51,075 nucleotides of DNA from NCBI GenBank assembly GCA_031263585.1, contig JAISFN010000066.1, forward strand, positions 1 through 51,075. The letters are read 5' to 3'. This document shows positions 1 to 8,415 of this stretch, one piece after another. This DNA is from Prevotellaceae bacterium (lineage in GTDB: Bacteria > Bacteroidota > Bacteroidia > Bacteroidales > UBA932). How positions within the stretch are numbered: position 1 is the first letter of the stretch; each line of letters begins with the position of its first letter. Under the pieces are notes generated by a model. The model was not told the DNA's origin, searched no databases, and worked only from the letters and a program-made list of their open reading frames with translations. The translations under genes and the position numbers were made by a program.

Positions 1-630
1 CTACGCCGTCCTTTTTGCCGTCTTTGTAACTGCGTTCAAACTCTACTTTTCCGCTACGGTAGTAGTTGGCGTGCGTTCCCGTTCCTGCCGTGTAATTGCC
101 TTCGCCCTCTTTCTCGCCAGTCTCGTACCAGTATATTGTTTTGCCGTTATACAGGTCGTCTTTATAAGCTATTTCATATTTGGGTTTCCCACTTTCGTAA
201 TAAGCTTTTTCTACGCCGTCCTTTTTGCCGTCTCTGTAACTGCGTTCAAACTTTACTTTTCCGCTACGGTAGTAGTTGGCGTGCGTTCCCGTTCCTGCCG
301 TGTAATTGCCTTCGCCCTCTTTCTCGCCGGTCTCGTACCAGTATATTTCTTTGCCGTCCAGCAGGTCGTCTTTATAATTTACTTCATATTCGGGTTTCCC
401 ACTTTCGTAATAAGCTTTTTCTACGCCGTCCTTTTTGCCGTCTCTGTAACTGCGTTCAAACTTCACTTTTCCGCTACGGTAGTAGTTGGTGTGCGTTCCA
501 GCGCCTGCCGTGTAATTGCCTTCGCCCTCTTTCTCGCCGGTCTCGTACCAGTAAATCTGTTTACCGTCTTTCGATTCGCCCGGAGCGATATAATTTTCTT
601 CATATTTGGATTTCCCGCTTTCGTAATAGC
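1..630 (-). repeat. 210-bp in-frame tandem repeat, 3 visible copies
   Basis: The string ctacgccgtcctttttgccg starts at 1, 211 and 421, and the following 210 bases are nearly identical between copies. The period is exactly 70 codons and lies inside the MORN protein. The first copy continues past the window edge, so the true copy number is unknown. Confidence 0.95.
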
Positions 631-1168
631 CTTTGACAAGTCCCCGTCGTGCATTGGTATATGAAGCGCCTGCTTTATGGCCTGTTTCGGCAAGTTTTCC
701 GCTTTTGTAATATTTTTTATACAGATATTCCTTGCCAACGACTTCGATTTCTTCGGTAAGACCGCCTTCCTTGCTGAAATATTTTATGCGGGTCGGGTCG
801 GAACACGCTTCGATCTTGTCTTCTATTTTTTCTTTTGTCCAAATATCCGACATTTCCGCTATTGTTTCCTCGTTAATAATATAATAACTTTCACTTAAAA
901 CAGCGCCGTTATCATAATAACGTTTACTAACAAAGTTTGTAGTACTTCCTTTTTCGTAAGCACGTTCCACTTTGATTTTCCCATCAGGAAAATATTCTTG
1001 TTTTAATTTGATTTCCTGCGCCGTCAGCGCAATCACACTATACATAAAAACGACTGAAAACAAAAACGTTTTTGAAAAACTCCGTTTATGGCTTTTCAGA
1101 TTCACCCCGTTTTTTTGAATGGTTTCTGTTTCCATTGCACTGTTTAAATTTTCGTTGTGTTGTTGCAT
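1..1168 (-). CDS. Secreted MORN-repeat (YwqK-like) protein, 3' end outside window
   Basis: The minus strand is open from an ATG at 1168 to the window edge, at least 389 codons, so the C-terminus is missing. A second in-frame ATG lies at 1135. A hydrophobic stretch (about residues 30-50, rich in F, V, L) ending in ALTAQ looks like a signal peptide, so the protein probably enters the periplasm or reaches the cell surface. The body consists of MORN-type motifs (YYxSGK, Y.DG.KDG, IYWYETGEKEGEG) as in Bacteroidetes YwqK/MORN-variant proteins, some of which are annotated as antitoxins; I have no evidence for that role here. From about residue 180 the motifs fall into a 70-residue unit repeated almost exactly at DNA level. 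The function of the family is poorly known. Confidence 0.8.
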   Translation of the reverse strand, partial: MQQHNENLNSAMETETIQKNGVNLKSHKRSFSKTFLFSVVFMYSVIALTAQEIKLKQEYFPDGKIKVERAYEKGSTTNFVSKRYYDNGAVLSESYYIINEETIAEMSDIWTKEKIEDKIEACSDPTRIKYFSKEGGLTEEIEVVGKEYLYKKYYKSGKLAETGHKAGASYTNARRGLVKGYYESGKSKYEENYIAPGESKDGKQIYWYETGEKEGEGNYTAGAGTHTNYYRSGKVKFERSYRDGKKDGVEKAYYESGKPEYEVNYKDDLLDGKEIYWYETGEKEGEGNYTAGTGTHANYYRSGKVKFERSYRDGKKDGVEKAYYESGKPKYEIAYKDDLYNGKTIYWYETGEKEGEGNYTAGTGTHANYYRSGKVEFERSYKDGKKDGV

Positions 1169-1173
1169 AATGT

Positions 1174-1860
1174 TTTATAGTAGGTTGTTTATAAAGTTTG
1201 CTCCCGAATATGCAACCACACGAAAAAAGCGTGAAACTGCCCGTTGATTGCTTATTTACTAATACTGGCTCTGGAAAACCATTGTGTCTAAATAAGCGCG
1301 AACAATTCACGCCTTATGAGCGTGAACCTTCGCAAGCTTATTATCTGACACTAGTTGAAATTTTCCAGACTTCGTATTAGTGAGAATAAGAGCGTGAGCT
1401 CAACTATTTTTTAATCAATATGATTTCTATCCGTACATTCTTTTGCCGCTTTAATTTGGATGCTACAAAGATAGTATATTTTCGTAAATTTCAGCGTAAT
1501 CACCCTAAGATGGCGGTTGAATTTTCGTTTTTCACATCTTCATCCCCCTTTTCTTCGCGGCTCCTGCCTTACCCTGATTCCGATGCTTTTCTGAAACTCC
1601 CTGTACTTTTGCCTGAAGCGCTCCAGAATATTTATTCCGTCGAGGTTCAAACGAAGTTTATTCGGGTTGTTCGGTTCTTTTTCAAGTTTCAGGTTTATTT
1701 TTTCTACTATAAACTTTTGCCTGCGCTTAGGCAAAAATAAAGAAAAGGATTTTGCTGTCAGGGTTTTACCCGCAAGCAACACCTTAATGGATTCAACGGC
1801 AAGCCCGGCCTTCCGGCAAAATCGGCTATGTCGACAAATTAACGTTTTACGCTTTACAAC
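1174..1860. other. Intergenic stretch without a convincing gene
   Basis: About 690 bases between the MORN gene and the nitroreductase. It holds a 7-bp hairpin (TTCACGC 1306-1312 with GCGTGAA 1320-1326) and the candidate promoter at 1466. A minus-strand open frame at 1540-1881 has no recognisable motif, begins at a GTG and is partly made of the octad repeat, so I do not call it a gene. Confidence 0.5.
1466..1473 (-). promoter_or_regulatory. Candidate -7 box (TATCTTTG) for the MORN gene
   Basis: CAAAGATA on the plus strand is TATCTTTG on the minus strand, a match to the Bacteroidetes -7 element. I see no clear -33 TTG partner. It would imply a leader of about 290 nt before the ATG at 1168. Confidence 0.4.
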
Positions 1861-1932
1861 TAAGCATTGGCACACCGGCACACCGACGCATCAGCACATC
1901 AATAAATTGGCATACCAGCACGCTAATATTTA
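1861..1932. repeat. Octad (8-base period) array A
   Basis: From 1869 the sequence splits into 8-mers: ggcacacc, ggcacacc, gacgcatc, agcacatc, aataaatt, ggcatacc, agcacgct. Units share an RGCAnAyy-like form. The array abuts and overlaps the 3' end of the nitroreductase gene. Similar arrays occur at 17027, 17693, 19619 and 20001. Confidence 0.6.
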
Positions 1933-2483
1933 GCGTACGATACGATTTTATCCATGCTTTTACGTATTTTAGTCCGGATTTCATCTTTGGCCGCATAACC
2001 TAACGATAGGATTAATTCAACCCTTTTTGACGATGGAATGTTTAATAATTTTTTCACTTTTTTCTCATCAAACCAGCCCATAATGCAAGCGCCTAAATTT
2101 TCGGCGGTAGCTTGTAAACAAAAATGGGCTACGGTAATACCAATATCCATAATGGTATAGGGCTTATCTTTCAGTATAGCGCCTAATTTTGAGGTAATGT
2201 TGGGCGACTCTCTCACAACAACTAGCAACACCGGCGCTTGCCTTGCAAATTTATTGAACCCCAATACTGCCGAAGCTGCCGCTTTTGCTATCTCGGCATG
2301 CAGTTCGGGTTTATCGGCTTTGTTTATTACAATAAACTTCCAGGGCTGCGCATTGCAGGCCGACGGGGCGATGCGCGCAGCCTCAAGGCAACGTTGAAGT
2401 TTTTCGATTTCAACCAGCTTATCGGTATAAGCGCGCACGCTTTGCCGTTTATTCATCAATTCTAATAAATCGTTTGCAGTCAT
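1923..2483 (-). CDS. Nitroreductase family protein (FMN-dependent oxidoreductase)
   Basis: 186 residues from the ATG at 2483; an upstream in-frame TTG at 2492 is possible but the -7 box at 2501-2508 leaves only about 11 nt of leader and favours the ATG. The sequence has the family's early RQSVRAY motif (FMN-phosphate-binding region), APSACNAQPWKFIVI, and a C-terminal block with GACIMGWFDE and LSLGYA. Such enzymes form FMN dimers in the cytoplasm and reduce nitro compounds or quinones with NAD(P)H; the natural substrate is unknown. It is transcribed away from fabI with a shared upstream region of about 180 bases, and stands alone. Confidence 0.9.
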   Translation of the reverse strand: MTANDLLELMNKRQSVRAYTDKLVEIEKLQRCLEAARIAPSACNAQPWKFIVINKADKPELHAEIAKAAASAVLGFNKFARQAPVLLVVVRESPNITSKLGAILKDKPYTIMDIGITVAHFCLQATAENLGACIMGWFDEKKVKKLLNIPSSKRVELILSLGYAAKDEIRTKIRKSMDKIVSYAKY

Positions 2484-2500
2484 GGTATTCAATTTTAGAG

Positions 2501-2508
2501 CAAAGTTA
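2501..2508 (-). promoter_or_regulatory. -7 box (TAACTTTG) of the nitroreductase gene
   Basis: CAAAGTTA on the plus strand reads TAACTTTG on the minus strand, matching TAnnTTTG, at a suitable distance before the ATG at 2483. No clear -33 element is seen. Confidence 0.6.
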
Positions 2509-2630
2509 CTATCTATTTTTAACTTTTTTGACGGGATAATGTTCTTTATACAGTTGCACCGATTGTAATTCTATTATCCTATTGTTTATCATTTGTTTGT
2601 TATCTAATTTAGTGATAAACAAATAATTTG

Positions 2631-2638
2631 TATCTTTG
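2631..2638 (+). promoter_or_regulatory. -7 box (TATCTTTG) of fabI
   Basis: TATCTTTG matches the Bacteroidetes -7 consensus and ends 23 bases before the fabI ATG at 2662. It overlaps the GTG at 2638, which rules out that GTG as a practical start codon. Confidence 0.7.
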
Positions 2639-2661
2639 TGCGAATTTTTAGCGGAAAAATT

Positions 2662-3525
2662 ATGTCATATAATCTTTTAAAAGGGAAGCGCGGTTTGATT
2701 TTCGGCGCTTTAAACGATAGGTCAATTGCATGGAAAGTAGCCGAGCGCACTTATGAAGAAGGAGCCGCTTTTGTACTGACAAATACTCCCGTATCAATAC
2801 GTTTGGGAGATATTGACAAACTAGCAGAAAAATGTAATACGATAGTGATTCCTGCCGATGCTACCAAAATTGAAGATTTAGAGAATCTGGTACAAAAAGG
2901 AGTGGAGCATTTAGGCGGGAAGTTCGATTTTGTGCTTCATTCAATCGGGATGTCGCCGAATGTGCGTAAAGGTCGGATGTACGACGACCTGGATTACGGT
3001 TATTTGCAGCAAACATTGGATATTTCGGCAATATCGTTTCACAAAGTATTGCAAACCTGCCGTAAGTTCGATGCCATCGGGGATTGGGGTTCGGTAGTGG
3101 CGTTGTCGTATATTGCCGCCCAACGCACGTTGTACGGATATAACGACATGGCCGACGCCAAAGCCATGCTGGAGTCGATTGCCCGCAGCTTCGGCTACAT
3201 ATATGGCCGCGAAAAAAATATCCGTATAAATACTGTATCGCAGTCGCCGACTATGACAACCGCCGGTAGCGGCGTGATGGGTCTCGATAACCTGATGGAT
3301 TTTGCCGAACGTATGTCGCCGCTGGGTAATGCAACAGCTGAGGAATGTGCCGACTTTATTATAACACTGTTTTCGGATTTAACCCGTAAGGTTACCATGC
3401 AGAACTTATATCACGATGGCGGATATTCGAGTATGGGCATGAGTTTTCAGGCGATGAACATATATAATGAAGGTTTGGAATATCAGGATGTTAAGAATGA
3501 TAAATCGAAAAAGAAGAAAAAATAG
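2662..3525 (+). CDS. fabI: Enoyl-[acyl-carrier-protein] reductase FabI
   Basis: 287 residues. It catalyses the NAD(P)H-dependent last step of each fatty-acid elongation cycle in the cytoplasm. The start LLKGKRGLIFGALNDRSIAW is the dinucleotide-binding Rossmann segment of FabI. Y150, Y160 and K167 reproduce the spacing of E. coli Y146, Y156 and K163 (10 and 7 residues), the FabI version of the SDR active site. The tail ends in a lysine-rich run. I chose the ATG at 2662 because the GTG at 2638 lies in the -7 box. The gene is monocistronic, with its own promoter and a terminator at 3550-3582. Confidence 0.96.
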   Translation: MSYNLLKGKRGLIFGALNDRSIAWKVAERTYEEGAAFVLTNTPVSIRLGDIDKLAEKCNTIVIPADATKIEDLENLVQKGVEHLGGKFDFVLHSIGMSPNVRKGRMYDDLDYGYLQQTLDISAISFHKVLQTCRKFDAIGDWGSVVALSYIAAQRTLYGYNDMADAKAMLESIARSFGYIYGREKNIRINTVSQSPTMTTAGSGVMGLDNLMDFAERMSPLGNATAEECADFIITLFSDLTRKVTMQNLYHDGGYSSMGMSFQAMNIYNEGLEYQDVKNDKSKKKKK

Positions 3526-3549
3526 TTTTTTCGATTTTGAATGTTTTAT

Positions 3550-3582
3550 TCGGAAATCTTTTGACAGGTTTCCGATTTTTTT
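3550..3582 (+). terminator. Rho-independent terminator of fabI
   Basis: TCGGAAA (3550-3556) pairs with TTTCCGA (3569-3575) around a 12-nt loop and is followed by a run of seven T. Confidence 0.75.
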
Positions 3583-3627
3583 GATTAAATATGCTTACAT
3601 TTATCCAGCTGTATTTCTAAATAGATT

Positions 3628-3655
3628 CAAGAATCAAGATACAAGAATCAAGATT
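3628..3655. repeat. Two 14-base units (caagaatcaagata)
   Basis: Two consecutive copies of caagaatcaagat(a/t) at 3628-3641 and 3642-3655. A related string (gaatcaagtatcaagac) lies near 25684, so this may be another dispersed low-complexity intergenic family. Confidence 0.5.
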
Positions 3656-3741
3656 TTATATTGCTAAAAATAAGGCATATAACTGCATATATAACTTAAA
3701 TATTTAGTAGGCTTAAATATAATAAAAAAATTTGGGGAGGC

Positions 3742-4833
3742 ATGAAGCAAATAATTACTTTTACATTCGTAATATTGTTATTTTTAGGGCTTACTGCACA
3801 AGCACAACACCATGACAGTGTAAGTTCTTTTATACCAGATAAAACCGATGCCAAAATTAAAAATGCGTTTGTACAGGCCTCTTTGTTTTTCCCGATAGGA
3901 ACATCGGGCAGGGCAAGTCCGAATTATCATTATAACTTATCGCTGAATATAGCAGAGGGAGTAACCGGCGGAATTAGGGGTGTTGAGCTTAATGGTTTGA
4001 CCGGCATTAGCCATTATATAAACGGAGTACAAATTAACGGATTAGGAGCCGCCAACGGTGAAGTAAAAGGTTTGCAATTAAGCGGATTGATTAGCGGAAC
4101 CAGCCATTTAAGCGGATTGCAAATTAGCGGCCTTGTTGGGCTGGCTAATAATGTCCGAGGGATTCAGCTAAATGGCGTACTGGGTTTGGCAAATAAATTA
4201 GAAGGCTTACAAGTAGCTGGTTTTGTAAATATTACAAAAAGCGTACAAGGCATGCAGCTTGCAGGGGCTTTAAATCGCACAAAATCGTTGCGTGGCTTAC
4301 AGATTGCTATTGTTAACGTTATTGATACCGTAAGCTCCGGAATACCTTTAGGTATTGTAAATATTGTGCAAAAAGGAGGGTACTCGCAATGGGAGTTGTA
4401 TACATCGGACATTGTGAATATCGGGGTTGGTTATAAATTAGGAATTCGTAAATTTTACAGCATTTACAGTGTCGGATTTAATTTTATCGAAGACCGTCTA
4501 TTTTCGGCAGGATTCGGGTTCGGCTCAAACTGGGTTATCAGTAAGAATAAAAAGTATGAATTTCAACCCGAACTGCTTAATTATTTTTATTTCCCGACCG
4601 ATTTTAAAACTATCCGTTTTACCAGTGCAACGCAATTAAAGTTAGGTTTTGTCCGAAATTTCGGGAAAGTAGGCGTATACCTTGCCCCATCAGTTTACGT
4701 ATCTATCATGGACAAAAAAGACGGAATTTACGACTATAAAATATCGCCGGTTAGAGCGGTACATAAGCGCGAAAGTTCGGACAATAAACTATCGATAGGC
4801 ATAGGTTATACGGTTGGCATAAGCTTGCAATAA
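3742..4833 (+). CDS. Exported surface-repeat protein (LA_2272-type repeats), probable outer-membrane barrel
   Basis: 363 residues. Residues 1-21 form a signal peptide ending LTAQAQ. Residues about 75-210 are short repeats of the form (G)xQLxGLxNxxxxLxG, resembling the LA_2272 surface-repeat family known in Leptospira and Bacteroidetes. The C-terminal part alternates aromatic and polar residues (YSVGFNFIEDRLFSAGFGFG, FVRNFGKVGVYLAPSVYV), as expected for outer-membrane strands. No enzymatic motif is visible. The ATG at 3742 follows GGGGAGGC too closely for a normal Shine-Dalgarno. The gene stands alone. Its biological role is not known to me. Confidence 0.75.
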   Translation: MKQIITFTFVILLFLGLTAQAQHHDSVSSFIPDKTDAKIKNAFVQASLFFPIGTSGRASPNYHYNLSLNIAEGVTGGIRGVELNGLTGISHYINGVQINGLGAANGEVKGLQLSGLISGTSHLSGLQISGLVGLANNVRGIQLNGVLGLANKLEGLQVAGFVNITKSVQGMQLAGALNRTKSLRGLQIAIVNVIDTVSSGIPLGIVNIVQKGGYSQWELYTSDIVNIGVGYKLGIRKFYSIYSVGFNFIEDRLFSAGFGFGSNWVISKNKKYEFQPELLNYFYFPTDFKTIRFTSATQLKLGFVRNFGKVGVYLAPSVYVSIMDKKDGIYDYKISPVRAVHKRESSDNKLSIGIGYTVGISLQ

Positions 4834-4869
4834 AAATATAATTTCACACAAATATTAAAACCGATATAA

Positions 4870-4887
4870 CACATTATAAATAATGTG
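4870..4887. other. AT-rich palindrome after the surface-repeat gene
   Basis: CACATTAT (4870-4877), two bases, then ATAATGTG (4880-4887): a perfect inverted repeat. It may be a weak terminator, but it lacks GC pairs and a T-run. Confidence 0.4.
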
Positions 4888-4934
4888 ATTATATATTTAT
4901 GTTTGGAATTAGTAAATTTGAATAGCGATCAATT

Positions 4935-5593
4935 TATTTCATTTAACCATCTATAATTTCAGCGGCAAATCTTTCATTTCCTAACTCATAGAATAGCGCT
5001 TTGTCCTTCTTCTGAATACAGCTAAGAAATGTCTTATCTTTCCATTGTACTATTGCAACTTTCAACAGTATGTGTTTCTGCTTTGCTTTGAACTAACTTC
5101 TCGGCAAATACGATTTCGTTATAAAACTTCCATTAATCGCTTGCCTCTATGCCAATGCTCTTTGCTTTATGCTTTTCCAGAGTCTAAAATATAGTTTTGT
5201 ATTTCTGTTTCTCACAACCTTATCAATGTTTTGACGGGCATCTCTATCAACGCCATTCAAAATCAATCGGTAGTTTTTTTATTGTCGATATATGTACGCT
5301 TTTCATCCAAGTACATTATCATTCAGCGATCTGGATTGCGTATTCTTTCTAATTGCCTGCCATATTTCTTTATCCAATTCATAACACTCTTGGCTTACTC
5401 CTAATAAGCGTGCAATAAAATGAAATCCTAAACCTTCAAAATACATAAACAAGGCAATACGGCGTTTATTCTCTTTTTTTGAGGATAAGAATACTCTTGT
5501 GTATAATTATAGCTCCAGTCTTTGCTTTTATAACGCTGAAGCCCTTTTAATAATCCCTTTTTTCTTTTCCGATTGGCAATCAGCGCTATTCAT
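4935..5593 (-). pseudogene. Degenerate IS1-type transposase
   Basis: Reading the minus strand from an ATG at 5593 in shifting frames gives a zinc-ribbon start (ADCQSEK, then LQRYKSKDCSYNYTQEYSYP), a helix-turn-helix (LGFHFIARLLGVSQECYE), a central part (KRTYIDNKK, NGVDRDARQ) and the C-terminal IS1 signature (SKAETHTVESCNSTMERxRHFLAVFRRRTKRYS as separate blocks). Several frameshifts and stops interrupt it, so it cannot make an active enzyme. It fills most of the gap between the surface-repeat gene and the methionine operon. I did not find its terminal inverted repeats. Confidence 0.8.
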
Positions 5594-5680
5594 ATCGTAT
5601 TTTCTTATAAAAATAGAAAAGTTATCCAAAATTATCAAATCCTTATGTTTTATTTTTTTATCGAAAATAAGTTTATTATT

Positions 5681-5711
5681 TTTTGTATTACTGAAAAAAT
5701 ATTTATATTTG
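5681..5711 (+). promoter_or_regulatory. Promoter of the metY-metX-thrA operon
   Basis: TTTTG at 5681-5685, an 18-base spacer and TATATTTG at 5704-5711 match the Bacteroidetes -33/-7 pattern. Transcription should start near 5718, just before a hairpin and the SAM riboswitch. Confidence 0.8.
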
Positions 5712-5718
5712 CGCATTG

Positions 5719-5736
5719 AACCCCCTGAATGGGGTT
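5719..5736 (+). other. Hairpin at the 5' end of the riboswitch leader
   Basis: AACCCC (5719-5724) pairs with GGGGTT (5731-5736) around a 6-nt loop, at or next to the predicted transcription start. It could protect the 5' end of the mRNA; this is inference. Confidence 0.5.
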
Positions 5737-5740
5737 GTTT

Positions 5741-5844
5741 AATTATAAAGAAGAGAGGAGAGATCGGGCTCAGTGAAACTCTGGCAACCTTCCTTTTAAT
5801 AAAGGAGATGGCGCTAAATCCCACCCCGTAAGGGAACTATAATT
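5741..5844 (+). promoter_or_regulatory. SAM-I type (S-box) riboswitch
   Basis: The outer helix P1 is AATTATA (5741-5747) with TATAATT (5838-5844). Inside are the S-box core blocks agagaggagagatcgggct, cagtgaaactctggcaacc, and ggagatggcgctaaatccc, with P3 formed by TTCCTTTT / AAAGGA, and a final P4 region ccccgtaaggg. It lies between the promoter at 5681-5711 and metY. SAM binding is expected to lower expression of the downstream methionine genes. The switch-off mechanism is not obvious: no strong terminator follows, so control of translation or of anti-P1 pairing in the 220-nt leader is possible. Confidence 0.88.
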
Positions 5845-6026
5845 AAAACAAAATGACAAGCTACATTTTACATTCATTTATCAATACAATTCACGTCGGG
5901 CGAATGCGCGCCTAGCAGCGCTCAATTTACAATTCCATATTTAAAACATGGCAATTCTGCCGTTACGATAATTTATTACTACGCTAGTATCATAATTATC
6001 TGTTAATAATCAATTTTTTAAGACTT

Positions 6027-6049
6027 TGGTTAACGTTATTGCTTAACCA
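6027..6049 (+). other. Hairpin just before metY
   Basis: TGGTTAA (6027-6033) pairs with TTAACCA (6043-6049), 15 bases before the metY ATG. It may take part in translational control by the upstream riboswitch, which I cannot test here. Confidence 0.4.
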
Positions 6050-6064
6050 TTTAAGGCTATTATT

Positions 6065-7345
6065 ATGAAATTTGAAACTTTACAAATACATGCAGGGCAA
6101 ATTGTCGATCCTGCAACACAGGCTTGCGCAACGCCAATTTATCAAACTGTATCGTATGCATTTAAAAATGCGCAACATGGGGCAAATCTTTTTGAATTGA
6201 AGGAAGCCGGAAATATATATACCCGTATGATGAACCCGACATCCGATGTGTTTGAGCAACGGATTGCAGCGCTCGAAGGCGGTATCGGAGCATTAGCCTT
6301 ATCATCGGGGCAGTCGGCTGAATTTGTGGTTATCAATACACTGGTGAAAAAGGGAGAAAATTTTGTAACAGCGCCATTTTTATACGGCGGTACACATACA
6401 TTATTTTCGGTATCGTTTGCACGCTTCGGTATAGAGGCCAGGTTTGCCAAAAGCGAACGTGCGGAAGACTTTGAAGCATTAATTGACGAGAATACAAAAG
6501 CTTTATACGTAGAGTCTATCGGTAATCCGGGTTATATCGTACCCGATTTCGCAGCTTTAGCAGCCTTGGCAAATAAATATGGCATACCTCTTATTGTGGA
6601 TAATACTTTGGGAGCGGCAGGTTATCTGGTTCGTCCATTGGATTTTGGAGCGCATATTCTTGTGGAATCGGCAACCAAATTTATTGGCGGGCATGGTACG
6701 GCAATGGGAGGTATAATTGTCGATGGAAGAACCTTTAATTGGGCTAACGGCAATTTCCCTGATTTTACCGAGCCCTCGGCAAGTTATCATGGGTTGAGGT
6801 TTTACGAAACGTTTGGCAATTCGGCTTTTATTGTCAAGGCGCGGGTAGAGTCGTTAAGGGATTTCGGGTCATGCCAGTCGCCGTTCAATTCGTTTTTATT
6901 ATTGCAGGGCATTCAAACCCTGTCGTTACGTATGGAACGCCATTGTTCAAATGCTTTTGAACTGGCGCAATGGCTGCAAAAACAACCGTTTGTTGATAAA
7001 GTAATTTATCTAGGATTGGATAATCACCCCAGTCACCAATTAGCAAAAAAATACATGAAAAACGGTTTTGGCTCAATGATATCATTCGAAATAAAAGGAA
7101 GCAAACAGCAAGCTAGCCGGTTTACCGATAATTTAAAACTAATTACACAGCTTGCTAACATGGGTGATACCCGAAGCCTTATTGTACAACCCGCAGCTAC
7201 TACACACCAGCAAATGAGCGAGGCCGAACAGTTAGCTGCAAGTGTTACGCCTAATCTTTTGCGTTTATCGGTAGGTATTGAGCACATCGACGACATTAAG
7301 GAAGATATTTTACAGGCAGCATATAAATTATGCATTGATAATTAG
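6065..7345 (+). CDS. metY: O-acetylhomoserine (thiol)-lyase
   Basis: 426 residues, the usual length. A cytoplasmic PLP enzyme of the Cys/Met metabolism family that joins sulfide to O-acetylhomoserine to give homocysteine. Visible landmarks are YTRMMNPT (residues 52-59, phosphate binding from the neighbouring subunit), SSGQSAE near 80-86, VDNTLG around 178-183 with the PLP-contacting aspartate, and the Schiff-base lysine K205 in ESATKFIGGHG. The C-terminal block (RLSVGIEHIDDI) fits the family. It is the first gene after the SAM riboswitch and is followed by metX, which supplies its substrate. The family also includes cystathionine enzymes, but the closeness to metX favours metY. Confidence 0.93.
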   Translation: MKFETLQIHAGQIVDPATQACATPIYQTVSYAFKNAQHGANLFELKEAGNIYTRMMNPTSDVFEQRIAALEGGIGALALSSGQSAEFVVINTLVKKGENFVTAPFLYGGTHTLFSVSFARFGIEARFAKSERAEDFEALIDENTKALYVESIGNPGYIVPDFAALAALANKYGIPLIVDNTLGAAGYLVRPLDFGAHILVESATKFIGGHGTAMGGIIVDGRTFNWANGNFPDFTEPSASYHGLRFYETFGNSAFIVKARVESLRDFGSCQSPFNSFLLLQGIQTLSLRMERHCSNAFELAQWLQKQPFVDKVIYLGLDNHPSHQLAKKYMKNGFGSMISFEIKGSKQQASRFTDNLKLITQLANMGDTRSLIVQPAATTHQQMSEAEQLAASVTPNLLRLSVGIEHIDDIKEDILQAAYKLCIDN

Positions 7346-7389
7346 CGATTTGTATAAATTGTATACGTATATTTTAAGTAAGTAATTCT

Positions 7390-8415
7390 ATGCAAAAACA
7401 TACATATATACATAATGAGCCGCTTATACTTGAATCGGGCGATTGTTTGCCCCGATTGGAAATAGCTTATCATACTGCCGGGAGATACGATTCTACGGTC
7501 AATAATGTCATTTGGGTATGTCATGCACTAACTGCCAACTCCGATCCATCGGACTGGTGGAAAGGTATGGTGGGCGAAGGTAAGTTTTATAATCCGGCAG
7601 AGCATTTTATTATATGTGCCAATATAATTGGCTCTTGTTACGGTACTACCGGGCCTTTATCCGTTAACCCTGGCGGCAATGAAGCGTATTACAACAATTT
7701 TCCATTAATAACTATCCGGGACATGGTAAAAGTCCATGAGGTATTGCGCCTGCATTTGGGCATAAAACACATACACACATTGATAGGCAGTTCGATAGGA
7801 GCCTTTCAGGCATTGGAATGGAGTATTATTCAACCTGATATATTTGACTATATGATATTTATTGCTTCAGGTTGTAAAGTTAGTCCGTGGTTTACAGCGT
7901 TTAACGAGTCTCAACGGGCTGCAATACGTACCGACAGAACATTTTTCAGTCGTCAACCCGATGGAGGTCTACAAGGTATGGAGGTTGCACGGTCGATAGC
8001 TTTATTAAGTTACCGCAGTTATTCGGGCTATAATTCGACTCAGCAAGAAGAAGATACTGATTTTATAGAAGCTGTTAAAGCCTCGTCGTACCAGCGTTAT
8101 CAGGGCGAAAAACTTGGTAGGCGATTTAACGCTTATTCTTATTATTCGCTAACACGGAGTATTGACAGCCACAATGTGGGGCGAGGCAGGGAAGGCATAA
8201 AAAAGGCTCTTGCACAGGTAAAAGCGTATACATTATTAATAGCTATTTCGTCGGATATATTATTTCCTCCTGAAGAAATGGAGTTTATGCATCGGCATTT
8301 ACTCAAATCCGATTATTGTTGTATTCATTCGGCTTTCGGGCACGATGGTTTTTTAATCGAATACAGGCAACTGCAACAAGTTATTTATGAGTTTTACAAA
8401 AACAATCAACTATAA
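7390..8415 (+). CDS. metX: Homoserine O-acetyltransferase
   Basis: 341 residues. An alpha/beta-hydrolase-fold enzyme that acetylates homoserine with acetyl-CoA, supplying MetY. The nucleophile elbow is GSSIG (residues 133-137, S135). The family blocks CHALTAN (44-50), SCYGTTGPLSVNP (82-94) and the catalytic Asp and His in ISSDILFPP and FGHDGFLIE are all present. The gap to metY is 44 bases and its stop overlaps the thrA start (TAATG), so the three genes form an operon with translational coupling of the last two. Acetyl versus succinyl specificity was not tested; the metY partner supports acetyl. Confidence 0.93.
   Translation: MQKHTYIHNEPLILESGDCLPRLEIAYHTAGRYDSTVNNVIWVCHALTANSDPSDWWKGMVGEGKFYNPAEHFIICANIIGSCYGTTGPLSVNPGGNEAYYNNFPLITIRDMVKVHEVLRLHLGIKHIHTLIGSSIGAFQALEWSIIQPDIFDYMIFIASGCKVSPWFTAFNESQRAAIRTDRTFFSRQPDGGLQGMEVARSIALLSYRSYSGYNSTQQEEDTDFIEAVKASSYQRYQGEKLGRRFNAYSYYSLTRSIDSHNVGRGREGIKKALAQVKAYTLLIAISSDILFPPEEMEFMHRHLLKSDYCCIHSAFGHDGFLIEYRQLQQVIYEFYKNNQL

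Noticed and set aside
71-664. Plus-strand open frame of 197 codons with internal repeats
   Set aside because: It is the antisense of the 210-bp MORN repeat; the minus strand gives clear MORN motifs and a signal peptide.
1540-1881. Minus-strand open frame of 113 codons
   Set aside because: GTG start, partly composed of the octad repeat, no recognisable domain, unusual basic composition.
5499-5831. Open frame across the methionine promoter and riboswitch
   Set aside because: It overlaps the promoter, the SAM aptamer and the IS1 remnant; no protein-like pattern.
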